A stretch of 64,000 nucleotides of DNA from Priestia megaterium NBRC 15308 = ATCC 14581 (GTDB taxonomy: Bacteria > Bacillota > Bacilli > Bacillales > Bacillaceae_H): the NCBI RefSeq assembly GCF_000832985.1, contig NZ_CP009920.1:3962501-4026500 (forward strand), in the 5' to 3' direction. The notes beneath the pieces are model-generated. The model was given only the letters and a program-made list of their open reading frames with translations, did not search any database and was not told the origin of the DNA. Position numbers and translations under genes: made by a program. This document shows, piece by piece, positions 55,698-64,000 of this stretch (positions are counted from its first letter, which is position 1; the number at the start of each line of letters is the position of its first letter).

Positions 55698-56666
55698 GTG
55701 AATACTTTATATTCCTTTTTTGCGAACCCAGTTTTAACTGTTTCTACGTTTTTAATAGAATTACAGAGCGTGTTCTTTCAACCTATTTGGAAAGAGTATA
55801 ATTATGATGATTATTTTACTTACAAGGTGTATGTTCCAAGTACATATACTGGATTAAGCAAAGTACCATTAATCGTTATGCTTCATGGATGTCAACAAGA
55901 TGCAGATGATTTTGCCGCAGGTACGGAGATGAATAAACTAGCGGAAGAAAAAGGCTTTATTGTTCTCTATCCTCAAATGAACTACTTTGCTAATTCCAAC
56001 GGGTGCTGGAATTGGTTTTATGAGTATAACCAGTTTCGCGGTAATGGAGAGCCAGACATAATAAAAGATATGATTGATCACATAACCGCTAAGTATGCGA
56101 TTGATTCTACTAATATATACCTTGCTGGTATGTCAGCTGGAGGCTTTATGGCAAATGTGATGGCTATTGCTTATCCTGATGTATTCAAAGCAGTAGGCAT
56201 TCATTCAGCAGGCAGTAATGCGTATGCTGTAGACCTCATCACAGCTGGAGAAGTCATGCTATACGGCTCTTTAAATCCTGAACTTGACGGTGATGAAGCT
56301 TATAAAAAAATGGGACCTTATGCACGGCCTGTTCCCATCATTACGTTTCATGGTCAATCAGATACAACAGTCACTCCAGTTAATGCGTCTACATTAATTC
56401 AGCAGTGGATTTATACATATAAGAATTTCGGTATAAACCTACATGAAAATGCTGCTTTTTATACGTCACAAGACAACGGAAATCATTATAGCTACATAAT
56501 GTCTGACTACATAGATGCAGAAAATAAAATCTGGATGAAAAAAATTATGGTAGAGGATATGGGGCATGCATGGTCAGGAGGAAATAACAATGGATCAGAC
56601 ACTGATTCAAAAGGTCCTAATGCTTCAAAAATGATGTGGGACTTTTTTGAAGCACAGAATGATTAA
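55698..56666 (+). CDS. phaZ: PHB depolymerase family esterase
   Basis: A 322-aa alpha/beta hydrolase that should cut poly(3-hydroxybutyrate) or short esters. The oxyanion region is VMLHGCQQDADDFAAGT, the nucleophile S146 is in LAGMSAGG, then D222 in FHGQSDTTV and H290 in EDMGHAWSGG complete the triad. The first ~25 residues form a weak hydrophobic stretch but no clear cleavable signal, so it may be intracellular. The start is GTG 55698 with GAGAGGG about 8 nt upstream. It is a single gene with a terminator; no phaC or phasin adjoins. Confidence 0.84.
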   Translation: MNTLYSFFANPVLTVSTFLIELQSVFFQPIWKEYNYDDYFTYKVYVPSTYTGLSKVPLIVMLHGCQQDADDFAAGTEMNKLAEEKGFIVLYPQMNYFANSNGCWNWFYEYNQFRGNGEPDIIKDMIDHITAKYAIDSTNIYLAGMSAGGFMANVMAIAYPDVFKAVGIHSAGSNAYAVDLITAGEVMLYGSLNPELDGDEAYKKMGPYARPVPIITFHGQSDTTVTPVNASTLIQQWIYTYKNFGINLHENAAFYTSQDNGNHYSYIMSDYIDAENKIWMKKIMVEDMGHAWSGGNNNGSDTDSKGPNASKMMWDFFEAQND

Positions 56667-56747
56667 ATAGAGTATGAACGCGCGATCAAGATGTACTGCT
56701 AAATAACATCAGCCTTCATTTTTTTAAAACAAATAATTGTCTACCAA

Positions 56748-56786
56748 CAGAAAAAGGATCTTATCGAAAGATCCTTTTTCTGTTAT
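56748..56786 (+). terminator. Terminator after phaZ
   Basis: ACAGAAAAAGGATCTT pairs with AAGATCCTTTTTCTGT around ATCG; perfect, works in both directions. Confidence 0.9.
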
Positions 56787-56799
56787 CAACGAACATTTT

Positions 56800-56955
56800 T
56801 TAACAAGTAGCTTCAAACCGATTTAACAATACATCGAGATCCTGACTAATTTTAATCGTATTACTACTTGTAAACCCTTCTTCTAGGGCAATCATCATCA
56901 TCATTTTTCGTATAAATTCTATCTTTATCAGCAGTAGTCTACATTTGAAACACAT
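56800..56955 (-). CDS. Spo0E-family aspartyl-phosphatase (51 aa)
   Basis: A short gene found by eye. The minus-strand frame MCFKCRLLLIKIEFIRKMMM..., then TIKISQDLDVLLNRFEATC, has the Spo0E core SQDLDVLLNRF and the preceding IALEEGF helix. GGAGG is 7 nt before ATG 56955. Such proteins dephosphorylate Spo0A and hold back sporulation. The MMMM run is unusual but in frame. It is the second family member in this window, after 39409-39597, and closer to consensus. It is convergent with phaZ, sharing the perfect terminator. Confidence 0.78.
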   Translation of the reverse strand: MCFKCRLLLIKIEFIRKMMMMIALEEGFTSSNTIKISQDLDVLLNRFEATC

Positions 56956-57281
56956 TAAGTTTCCTCCACTTGCCACGTCATTTTAAAGGCTTAAATTGTT
57001 AAATTATTTATGTAAAAATGGTTCCAATCTAAAAATAGAACCTAAAAAATATAGTAACAAATAGATAGTGTCGAAGTCTGTCGTATTTTGAATTAAGATA
57101 TTTTCATTTAAAAAGAATTAGCTCTTAAACGTTATGCTAGAAGCTATGCTATGTCTTAATTATGATTGTTCCACCGGTTGTAAATAACTCACAGAGCAAT
57201 AGAGCTTATCCGGTTTTTTGGATATAGGCATAATCCGATTACATTTAGGCATGTTAACATAAGAAAGGAGAATTTACTAAT
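56956..57281. other. Intergenic region, nothing clear
   Basis: Divergent gap between the Spo0E-like gene and the membrane protein at 57282; must hold both promoters but none is distinct. Confidence 0.3.
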
Positions 57282-57728
57282 ATGCCCAACGTCATCAGAA
57301 TTCTTCAATTGTTTCTTCCATGGATTTCCCTTGTTTTTATGCCAAAAAAATCAATGAGAACCTATTTTCCCGCTTCTCTATTTGCCTCATCTTTAGTAAT
57401 TGGAATGTGCTCATTAGCTATTCCTTACAAGTGGTGGAGTGTAAAAGGAGGGTGGAAAGGAAAAATTTTAAACGATAGCAGCTTTATTTTTGGCCCCTTT
57501 TTGATAGGGACACTGTGGATCTTTCATTTTACGTTTGGCAGCTTTAAGAGATTTTTTTTCGTTAATTTACTTATGGATTCACTATTTGCTTTTCCGCTAA
57601 GCTACTTGTATCAAAAATTGGACTTATTTAAGTTAGTTAACTTTAAGCCAAAACATATCTTTTTTTCGTTTATTAGTTTCTGCTTAACTATTTATGGCTA
57701 TCAGGCACTGACAAATAAAGATAAATGA
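57282..57728 (+). CDS. Hypothetical membrane protein
   Basis: A 148-aa protein with about four hydrophobic helices and the conserved-looking stretch IPYKWWSVKGGWKGKILND followed by FGPFLIGTLWIFHFTFGSFK. AAAGGAG is about 10 nt before the ATG. I do not recognise the family with confidence; it resembles small Bacillus membrane proteins of the CBO0543 kind in size and Trp content. A hairpin (AAAGCGTCT/AGACGCTTT, 57778-57802) follows. Confidence 0.55.
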   Translation: MPNVIRILQLFLPWISLVFMPKKSMRTYFPASLFASSLVIGMCSLAIPYKWWSVKGGWKGKILNDSSFIFGPFLIGTLWIFHFTFGSFKRFFFVNLLMDSLFAFPLSYLYQKLDLFKLVNFKPKHIFFSFISFCLTIYGYQALTNKDK

Positions 57729-57777
57729 TAGGTGAGGGCCGTTTCTAACCGCTATAGACTTTGTAAAAATCGCAACA

Positions 57778-57802
57778 AAAAAGCGTCTGTTAAGACGCTT
57801 TA
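57778..57802. terminator. Bidirectional hairpin between convergent genes
   Basis: AAAGCGTCT pairs with AGACGCTTT around GTTA. It overlaps the stop codon of the 46-aa gene on the minus strand. Confidence 0.7.
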
Positions 57803-57940
57803 TATATAATACATATCCTGCTCTTCTTTATTAACATTTGTTGTTTCATGGATTATTTCTTCCGGGATATTGGACGTCCGATTAGTAAAAAGCATAAACA
57901 AAGCAATAATTGATGCCGCAAAACCTAAAGTAACAATCAC
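57800..57940 (-). CDS. 46-aa single-TM protein
   Basis: Too short for routine calling. Starts GTG 57940 with AAAGGGAGGG about 7 nt upstream, a strong ribosome site. The frame VIVTLGFAASIIALFMLFTN is one membrane helix, followed by an acidic cytosolic tail (IPEEIIHETTNVNKEEQDM) to TAA 57800-57802. The clean layout argues for a real small membrane protein. Family unknown. Confidence 0.6.
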   Translation of the reverse strand: MIVTLGFAASIIALFMLFTNRTSNIPEEIIHETTNVNKEEQDMYYI

Positions 57941-58451
57941 AATAAATCCCTCCCTTTAGAATATATATTCTACTTTTATCTTCATTTTCCTATATTTATT
58001 ATATACCCTTATTTTATTTTCTCAACACATAGAATAAAAAGAGTAGGGCATCTCCTCAATATCTCCCTCAAAATAAATATAATCAAGGGAGCTTAAAACT
58101 CCCATTTTCCCTAAAAAAGTAGGAATCTATAAATTTTTTTCGTATGGGGACATAAATCATTAACATTATTAATCGTTGAGATAACTTTTTTGTATTGTAC
58201 GAATGAAAGAAATTTATATATATTAAAAATACAAAATATTCATTAAATTATATGATGCTTTGGTTTTGAGTCGAAAAGAGAAAAGCTGCTGCTTTAAAGG
58301 CAACAAGTTTAAGGAAGTTACAAGCGATATAAAAAGTTATAGAAATAGATGCATCTAGAATTCTTTTTGCTCAAATATTCACAGAGTTTTCATTCATAAA
58401 AAAGACTGAAAATTTTGATAATAATTTCACTTTTATTAAGGGGGACTTTTT
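57941..58451. other. Intergenic region upstream of gapN
   Basis: A small GGGAG/CTCCC hairpin lies near 58087-58103. No gene seen; gapN promoter not fixed. Confidence 0.3.
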
Positions 58452-59903
58452 ATGACAACAACGGTATTAAATGTATCAACTTATTCTTTTTATCTTAACG
58501 GTGAGTGGAAAGAAAGTAAATCAGGGCAGACAATTGACATTGTTTCTCCATACCGTCATGACGTGATTGGAAAAGTGCAGGCTATCACAAAAGAAGAGGT
58601 CGATGAAGCAGTACATGCCGCGCAAAAAGCTCAGAAAGGGTGGGCAGAAATTTCTCTGCAAGAACGTGCCAAGTATTTATACAACTGGGCGGATGAGCTG
58701 GTAAGAATGCAGAGTGAAATTGCCGAAATTATTATGAAGGAAGTTGGAAAAAGCTTAAAAGATGCAAGGAATGAAGTAGTGCGCACAGCAGATTTCATTC
58801 GCTATACAGTTGAAGAAGCCCTTCATATGAACGGAGAAAGCATGAAGGGAGATAGTTTTCCTGGCGGTTCTAAGTCTAAAGTTGCTATTGTTGAACGCGT
58901 GCCTTTAGGGGTTGTACTCGCAATTCCTCCTTTTAATTATCCGGTAAATTTAGCAGCTGCTAAACTGGCGCCTGCGCTTATTTCAGGAAATGCAGTTATC
59001 TTCAAACCCGCAACGCAAGGAGCGATCAGCGGTATTAAGATGATTGAAGCTCTTCATCAAGCAGGTATTCCACAAGGTCTTGTAAACGTCGTAACGGGCC
59101 GCGGATCTGTTATTGGGGATTATTTAGTTGAACATAAAGGCATTAACATGATTTCATTTACCGGGGGAACAAATACGGGTACTCAATTAGCTAAAAAGGC
59201 AGGCATGATTCCTCTTGTACTAGAACTTGGAGGAAAAGACCCGGGTATTGTATGTGAAGATGCAGATTTACAAGAAGCAGCAAAACATATTATAAGCGGA
59301 GCATTTTCTTATTCCGGTCAGCGCTGTACAGCTATTAAACGTGTACTTGTGCATGAAAAAGTGGCAAACGAGCTCGTAAATATTTTAAAAGAAGAAGTAC
59401 ATAAACTATCAGTCGGTTCTCCTGAAGATGGATGTACGATCGTTCCATTAATTGATAGCAAAGCAGCGGACTTTATTCAGATTTTAATTGCAGACGCGCT
59501 CGGAAAAGGTGCAGAAGTTGTGACTGGAAACAAGCGTGAAGGAAACCTTATCTATCCTACGCTTTTAGATGACGTGAATGATACTATGCGCGTGGCATGG
59601 GAAGAACCATTCGGTCCTGTGTTACCAATTATCCGCGTCTCTTCTGATCAAGAAGCCGTTGATATAGCAAACGAATCAGAATTTGGCTTACAAGCAAGTG
59701 TTTTTACAAAAGATATTAATAAAGCCTTCTCAATTGCAAATAAAATTGAAGTCGGATCCGTTCAAATCAACGGCCGCACGGAACGCGGTCCTGATCATTT
59801 TCCTTTTATCGGCGTAAAAGGATCTGGTATGGGCGCTCAAGGCATTCGTAAAAGTATTGAATCGATGACTCGTGAAAAAGTAACGGTATTAAATCTTCAA
59901 TGA
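58452..59903 (+). CDS. gapN: NADP-dependent non-phosphorylating GAPDH
   Basis: A 483-aa aldehyde-dehydrogenase-fold enzyme that oxidises glyceraldehyde-3-phosphate straight to 3-phosphoglycerate and yields NADPH. Catalytic E258 is in LVLELGGKDPG and C292 in YSGQRCTAIKRV. The substrate-phosphate region (NGRTERGPDHFPFIGVKGSG) near the end is diagnostic for GapN. AGGGGG is about 8 nt before the ATG. Single gene with terminator. It offers a bypass that gives NADPH instead of ATP. Confidence 0.93.
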   Translation: MTTTVLNVSTYSFYLNGEWKESKSGQTIDIVSPYRHDVIGKVQAITKEEVDEAVHAAQKAQKGWAEISLQERAKYLYNWADELVRMQSEIAEIIMKEVGKSLKDARNEVVRTADFIRYTVEEALHMNGESMKGDSFPGGSKSKVAIVERVPLGVVLAIPPFNYPVNLAAAKLAPALISGNAVIFKPATQGAISGIKMIEALHQAGIPQGLVNVVTGRGSVIGDYLVEHKGINMISFTGGTNTGTQLAKKAGMIPLVLELGGKDPGIVCEDADLQEAAKHIISGAFSYSGQRCTAIKRVLVHEKVANELVNILKEEVHKLSVGSPEDGCTIVPLIDSKAADFIQILIADALGKGAEVVTGNKREGNLIYPTLLDDVNDTMRVAWEEPFGPVLPIIRVSSDQEAVDIANESEFGLQASVFTKDINKAFSIANKIEVGSVQINGRTERGPDHFPFIGVKGSGMGAQGIRKSIESMTREKVTVLNLQ

Positions 59904-59958
59904 TTGAATTCCAAGAGCTCTCCAAATCAAGCCAGTAGAGTGTAGAGAATCTCAAAGG

Positions 59959-59996
59959 AAAAAGCCTGTGCTCCAAAAAGCACAGGCTTTTAAACG
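59959..59996. terminator. Bidirectional terminator
   Basis: AAAAGCCTGTGCT pairs with AGCACAGGCTTTT around CCAAAA, between gapN and the convergent gene at 60010. Confidence 0.87.
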
Positions 59997-60009
59997 TTTT
60001 ATTTACCTA

Positions 60010-60306
60010 TCACTCGATTCCATCTTTATAGTTCTTATGCCAGTTTTTATCACCTTTATGCTCGATATCCTCAACGGTTTTTTCAAGCTCTGACATAATG
60101 AGTGTTTTCACTTGATAAATGGTATCAAAAAAAGCTTTCTCTTCATCCGGATTCGGCTTTATTTTGGCTGCTGCCGAAATATCAACATATCTGCGATGTT
60201 CAGTTGTTAATTTATCAAGCGCATCAAAAATATGAGAGGTCAGAACAGCAACCTCCTTATGATTATCAGGCAGCTTTTCTTTTAATGTTTCAATTCTCTT
60301 ATCCAT
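60010..60306 (-). CDS. Hypothetical helical protein
   Basis: A 98-aa soluble, charged, mostly helical protein (MDKRIETLKEKLPDNHKEVA, then LTTEHRRYVDISAAAKIKP) with no membrane segment. GGGGGA is about 8 nt before the ATG. Family not recognised. Convergent with gapN. Confidence 0.65.
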   Translation of the reverse strand: MDKRIETLKEKLPDNHKEVAVLTSHIFDALDKLTTEHRRYVDISAAAKIKPNPDEEKAFFDTIYQVKTLIMSELEKTVEDIEHKGDKNWHKNYKDGIE

Positions 60307-60600
60307 GTTAAAGTCCCCCTATAACGTGTTGTATTTATGTAACTTTCCCACTAATAAAAATGAATAACCTTAAATAGTAAAAAATCATGGGAATTAGCAC
60401 GTGAAACAAAAGTATACTACAGGATATCATGTTAAAGTGAAAAAACGGTGAAACGAATGAGTATATTTTTCCAGAAAGGGTATGTAATAAAAGTGGTTTT
60501 TTTGGAAAAGGTAATTCCCTTAAGAAACATTGAAGCACGCAATCAACGTAAAAGTTCATCTATTTTTAATGAACAATGACCTTTTTTGACTATTTTTTAC

Positions 60601-60681
60601 GTTTTTATGACTTTTTTTGAATGAATTTGATTGTTTTTGATGATTTTTCGAATAATCTGATATATAATGAAAGCGTAAACA
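60601..60681 (+). promoter_or_regulatory. 10-bp phased TTTTTGA array with cre-like site
   Basis: Four successive 10-mers, GTTTTTATGA, CTTTTTTTGA, ATGAATTTGA and TTGTTTTTGA (60601-60640), place TGA exactly once per 10 bp. TATAAT (60663-60668) follows and TGAAAGCGTAAACA (60668-60681) matches the CcpA cre consensus with one mismatch. This would be the control region of the next gene and possibly of transaldolase. Confidence 0.55.
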
Positions 60682-60796
60682 GTAAAACATGTCGGTTGGT
60701 TAAGAAAAACATCCACAAAAATGGGATTCGTTATTACATAAAATCAGACCTCTGTTTTTATAAAAATAAATAGAATTTGAGAAAAGGAGAATGAGG

Positions 60797-61306
60797 ATGG
60801 ACATATTGGATGCAAAAGTAGTGAATACAAAGTACGGTTTAGAAACATATCTAGATGTGTCAGAAAGCGTAGAAATAAAAGAAATTCATATGCCTAGTTC
60901 AGAGAACCAATCTCATAAAATTAAATTTGGAATCAAGTATTTTCTTTTAAGAGAAGGAAAGTATTACGATAGCCAAAAAGGTTATTTTTGGCTTTGTATG
61001 AATCACGATTTTAGCAGCTTTATGCTGAGTGAAACGGAAACAGAGAGTTTGTTTGCAGTTAAAAGTGAAGAAGAAAGAGAAGCAACAAAAACGCTGTTAG
61101 CAGAATGGTTTATCCAAACGAATGCGTACAAAGAAGTCATCAACGAATGTATCCATCAGATTAAAACGGAGAATATTCGTACAGAAGAAGACATTGAAGA
61201 CCGAGTGGACGCTATACAATTTTTAGAAAAATTAAAGGTATTAACTGCAAAAGAGATTGAAAACGCTTCTATAGAAAATCTATATGCCCTGCAGCAAATT
61301 GGCTAG
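60797..61306 (+). CDS. Conserved-looking hypothetical protein upstream of transaldolase
   Basis: A 169-aa acidic soluble protein (MDILDAKVVNTKYGLETYL, then IKYFLLREGKYYDSQKGYFW) with a helical C-terminal half. AAGGAG (60784-60789) is 7 nt before ATG 60797, which beats the ATG at 60791. No family recognised. It sits 60 nt before the transaldolase gene in the same direction and behind a cre-like site and a phased operator array, so it may belong to a carbon-controlled unit. Confidence 0.68.
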   Translation: MDILDAKVVNTKYGLETYLDVSESVEIKEIHMPSSENQSHKIKFGIKYFLLREGKYYDSQKGYFWLCMNHDFSSFMLSETETESLFAVKSEEEREATKTLLAEWFIQTNAYKEVINECIHQIKTENIRTEEDIEDRVDAIQFLEKLKVLTAKEIENASIENLYALQQIG

Positions 61307-61366
61307 GCTATAGCTCAAGCAAGTTGAAATGCAGATTGATGTATAACAATAAGGAGGAATAGTGAG

Positions 61367-62035
61367 ATGAAATTTTTTATTGATACAGCAAACCTTGAGG
61401 ATATTAAGAAAGCATACAAAGTAGGTGTTCTAGCTGGTGTGACAACCAATCCATCTTTAGTAGCAAAAGAAGGCGTAAGATTTGAAGACCGCATCGAAGA
61501 AATCCTTCAAATGGTACCGGAAGTTGAATCCGTTTCCGCTGAGGTAACGCCTGACGCACTTTCTGCTGAAGACATGATCGCTCAAGCAGAAGAACTGATT
61601 AAAATTAACGACGGAGATAAAAATATTACGATTAAGCTGCCTATGACATTGGCTGGCTTGGAAGCGACGCGCTATCTTGCAAAAAAAGGCGTAAAAACAA
61701 ATGTAACCCTAATCTTTACAGTAAACCAAGCACTTTTAGCAGCTCGTGCTGGAGCGACGTATGTTTCTCCATTTTTAGGACGTCTTGATGATATTTCAGA
61801 AGACGGGGTACAGCTAGTATCTAAAATTGCTGAGTTATTCCGCGTTCAAAACATCGACTCTCAAATTATCGCCGCATCTGTAAGACATCCGGATCATGTA
61901 ACGCGCGTAGCACTTGCAGGGGCTCATATTGCCACAATTCCATACGCTGTTATTGAGCAATTAGCAAAACACCCGTTAACTGACCAAGGAATGGAAAAAT
62001 TTGCAGCAGATTGGAAAAAAGCAGTTAAAGCTTAA
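61367..62035 (+). CDS. tal: Transaldolase (FSA/TalC subfamily)
   Basis: A 222-aa TIM-barrel enzyme that moves a dihydroxyacetone unit between sugar phosphates in the pentose phosphate pathway. The Schiff-base Lys is K90 in NITIKLPMT; the start [16 protein letters not shown] and [12 protein letters not shown] are typical. Bacillus enzymes of this short type have transaldolase activity although close relatives are fructose-6-phosphate aldolases. AAGGAGG is about 8 nt before the ATG. It is followed by a strong terminator. Confidence 0.92.
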   Translation: MKFFIDTANLEDIKKAYKVGVLAGVTTNPSLVAKEGVRFEDRIEEILQMVPEVESVSAEVTPDALSAEDMIAQAEELIKINDGDKNITIKLPMTLAGLEATRYLAKKGVKTNVTLIFTVNQALLAARAGATYVSPFLGRLDDISEDGVQLVSKIAELFRVQNIDSQIIAASVRHPDHVTRVALAGAHIATIPYAVIEQLAKHPLTDQGMEKFAADWKKAVKA

Positions 62036-62049
62036 CAAAAAATCATATC

Positions 62050-62098
62050 AATAAAAACAGCTTGGAATAAGCTATGCTTACTCCAAGCTGTTTTTATT
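62050..62098. terminator. Bidirectional terminator
   Basis: AAAACAGCTTGGA pairs with TCCAAGCTGTTTTT; it separates tal from the convergent SANT/Myb-like gene. Confidence 0.87.
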
Positions 62099-62992
62099 TT
62101 AACTAGCTAGTTTCTTTTTACGTAAACGCTCTAAGCGTCGCTGCACGCTATTTCTCGAACGCCCGAGCAACTCTCCAATTTCTCGCTGATTGCGCTTTTC
62201 CTGATAGAACATACCCCACAACCTGGCATCTTCTTCTGCTGTCCACTTTTTATGCTCATATTTAGGGCGCTTTACATAGTCTAGCTTTCTTTGTTCCTCC
62301 ACCCACGCTGGTTCTGGAATAAGCGTATTTTTAGGTATTTTAAAAAAGTTAAGGCACGATTTATTTTGTTCAGCCCACTTCCAAAAAGATTGAATGTCAA
62401 TTCCCATGAATGTTCTTGTCTTGGCGATGATCATTTTATACGGTAGATTCTCTTTATGAATCCACTTGTAAATTGTATGAACATCTGCTTCAAGGCAGGC
62501 TGCTAATTCACACGCTGTAATATGTCCTACGTGTGATTTAGCTCCATACACCTCTAAACGACTTAACCTCGATTCTAGTGCTTGCACACTTCGCTGCAAT
62601 TTCGCTGATATGCGCGAAAGGGATTTTACTCCGTAATACCTTAGCAAATATTCGTCTTCTTGTACTGTCCATCTTCGCATCGCAGTTTTTCGTGTTAGTC
62701 CCAAAACTTTTATGCGCGTAGCAATAGAAGAAGGACTTCTGCCTAAGGAGTGTGCCATTTCACGGTTATTCATGAGATCAATGTTCTCCTGTAAAAAAGC
62801 ATCTTGTTCAAGCGTCCATTTTTTACGTAAAGCTGTATCTGAATCACGAAGATTTAATCGAGTAAGCCGTTTGTTAACTGATTCTTTGCTTCTATGTAAA
62901 TGCTCACCCATTTTTTGAAGCGTCATCACGCCGTAATGTTCAATGAGAAATCTATCTTCTTCTTGTGTCCATTGCTTTTGATTTTTACTCAC
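62099..62992 (-). CDS. DNA-binding protein with four SANT/Myb-like repeats
   Basis: A 297-aa basic protein with four similar helix-turn-helix units, each opening with W-T-x-E/Q-x-D: QWTQEEDRFL (about 7), KWTLEQDAFL (about 58), RWTVQEDEYL (about 107) and KWTAEEDARL (about 247). Each closes with a helix like RSKESVNKRL. Between units three and four lies a MerR/excisionase-like helix pair (ITACELAACLEADVHTIYKW). GTG 62992 is preferred, with GGAG about 10 nt upstream; TTG 63013 lacks a ribosome site. It is probably a transcription or chromosome-binding factor; sporulation regulators of the RsfA kind are distant analogues. Target unknown. Confidence 0.72.
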   Translation of the reverse strand: MSKNQKQWTQEEDRFLIEHYGVMTLQKMGEHLHRSKESVNKRLTRLNLRDSDTALRKKWTLEQDAFLQENIDLMNNREMAHSLGRSPSSIATRIKVLGLTRKTAMRRWTVQEDEYLLRYYGVKSLSRISAKLQRSVQALESRLSRLEVYGAKSHVGHITACELAACLEADVHTIYKWIHKENLPYKMIIAKTRTFMGIDIQSFWKWAEQNKSCLNFFKIPKNTLIPEPAWVEEQRKLDYVKRPKYEHKKWTAEEDARLWGMFYQEKRNQREIGELLGRSRNSVQRRLERLRKKKLAS

Positions 62993-63306
62993 TGTTGTCT
63001 CACTCCAATTCAAACGGAAAGCTCAAGATGAAAAAGTCGCTAGCAATCTATTTTACCAATGAGCAGTACCCATCCAGACTGATACTCACTGCGTTCTAGC
63101 CTATGTATATTTTATCATATTTCTAAACAAAAACCAAACATGTGTTCTTCTTTTGTTTTAGTAAATCTTAAAGTAAGTAGAGGATTAGCTTCTTCCTTTA
63201 ATAGCAGTCAATTGTGGTAAAATTGACTATAATCGAAAGAATTTTCACATAACTGACAGCTCTTATTATTACGTTAAAAGTCATATTTGTCGAAAGGGGA
63301 ATTTAC
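62993..63306. other. Divergent intergenic region
   Basis: Shared upstream region of the SANT/Myb-like gene and the DinB gene; no clear operator seen. Confidence 0.3.
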
Positions 63307-63831
63307 ATGAATTTTAATTTAAAAGAAGCGATTGAAATACTTGAGCATACGCCACAAACGCTTGAAAAACTTTTGTCTGGTCTATCTGCAGGGTGGCTGC
63401 AATGCAATGAAGGAGAAGGAACGTGGAATACCTCCGAAGTCATAGAACATTTAATAGAAGCAGAAAAAAACAATTGGATACCAAGGCTAGAATTCATCCT
63501 TCAAGAAGGAAAAGAGGGAGCTTTTCCTCCGTTTGACCGCTATGCCCATTTAAACAAGGAATCTGCTAATTCTATTGAAGAGAAGCTTCTTGAATTCAAA
63601 AAGGTAAGAATACAGAATTTACATCAACTAAAGCTGCTAGTTAAGCATGAAAAGCACCTTGAAGTGAGAGGAGAACACCCTGAGTTTGGGGAAGTAAAAG
63701 TCAGAGAGCTGCTCTCGACTTGGGTTGCTCATGATTTAACCCATATTGCGCAAATTGTTCGAGTAATGGCAGAACGATATAGAGAAGATGTAGGACCTTG
63801 GGAAGAATACTTAGGAATACTAAAGAAATAG
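63307..63831 (+). CDS. DinB-family (DinB_2) protein
   Basis: A 174-aa four-helix-bundle protein. Likely metal His are in [14 protein letters not shown] (about 45) and [20 protein letters not shown] (about 140), the usual three-His layout. This is the DinB_2 group; enzymatic role unknown. AAAGGGG is about 7 nt before the ATG. The remaining 169 bases to the right edge hold no supported gene. Confidence 0.82.
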   Translation: MNFNLKEAIEILEHTPQTLEKLLSGLSAGWLQCNEGEGTWNTSEVIEHLIEAEKNNWIPRLEFILQEGKEGAFPPFDRYAHLNKESANSIEEKLLEFKKVRIQNLHQLKLLVKHEKHLEVRGEHPEFGEVKVRELLSTWVAHDLTHIAQIVRVMAERYREDVGPWEEYLGILKK

Positions 63832-64000
63832 CAATGACACACAGTGGCCAGCCTTTATCATTCAAGCTTGAATTAAGAAATGTACACGATTACAATAAAA
63901 TGAGAATAATGAAGATTCAGGAAGGATTGCAGAGGGAACTATAACAACATATCCGATGTTTATAACATGTAGGGTCCGTTAAGCAATTTACGAATAAAAA

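Noticed and set aside
60102-60311. 69-codon + strand frame
   Set aside because: Antisense to the 98-aa minus-strand gene, which has a GGGGGA ribosome site and normal composition.

Overview
The window reads as low-GC Gram-positive DNA from an endospore former of the Bacillus/Priestia group. The signs are strong AGGAGG ribosome sites, frequent GTG/TTG starts, CwlJ, Spo0E-family and IDEAL-domain proteins, a SOS-type uvrX-yolD pair, a PHB depolymerase, GapN and BrnQ. The gene mix resembles Priestia (Bacillus) megaterium, but that is an inference from gene content, not a database match. I saw no rRNA, tRNA or CRISPR array.

Region 1 (1-4.1 kb): the right end of a Tn554-type element (TnpB recombinase running off the left edge, then TnpC), a frameshifted L,D-transpeptidase, an unidentified remnant, a CBO0543-like membrane protein and an IDEAL-domain protein.

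Region 2 (4.2-17.1 kb) is the most notable part. Two paralogous MocR regulators (GntR winged helix fused to an aminotransferase fold) bracket a nitrilase, a decayed Na+/solute symporter, a siroheme sulfite reductase (cysI) and uroporphyrinogen-III synthase (hemD). After the second MocR come a HisC-like aminotransferase, a second aminotransferase, a dead hemQ and an arginine/lysine decarboxylase. Four promoters here share a direct repeat of the type KTGGWTGG...TTGGATGG. The repeat units are exactly 24 bp apart start to start in every case, and a -10 box lies about 22 nt downstream. This looks like a MocR regulon joining nitrile, sulfur/siroheme and PLP-enzyme genes.

Region 3 (17-48 kb) is an accessory mosaic with many decayed genes: the N-terminal part of a STAS-type stress regulator, a PTS EIIC tail, the start of a ComEC-like hydrolase, an Rpn/PD-(D/E)XK nuclease, a deleted second copy of uvrX-yolD, VOC and MFS tails, and a head-to-head scar between an aldo/keto reductase and an unknown gene. 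Intact genes include a bicupin dioxygenase with a divergent LysR, cwlJ, an FAD oxidoreductase, a BmrR/Bmr-like regulator and efflux pair, a YhgE/Pip-like permease, brnQ, SOS-controlled uvrX-yolD and flavohemoglobin. Dispersed intergenic repeats with a TATATGATAT core and adjacent hairpins lie at six places.

Region 4 (48.5-64 kb) looks like stable chromosome: a rifampin-phosphotransferase/PEP-synthase-like enzyme, ybaK, an alpha-ketoglutarate permease, PHB depolymerase, gapN, an unknown gene followed by transaldolase behind a 10-bp-phased TTTTTGA operator array with a cre-like site, a protein with four SANT/Myb-like repeats, and a DinB protein. Several genes too short for routine calling were found by eye: a 51-aa Spo0E-like protein (56800-56955), a 46-aa single-TM protein (57800-57940) and a 41-aa acidic protein (25661-25786).
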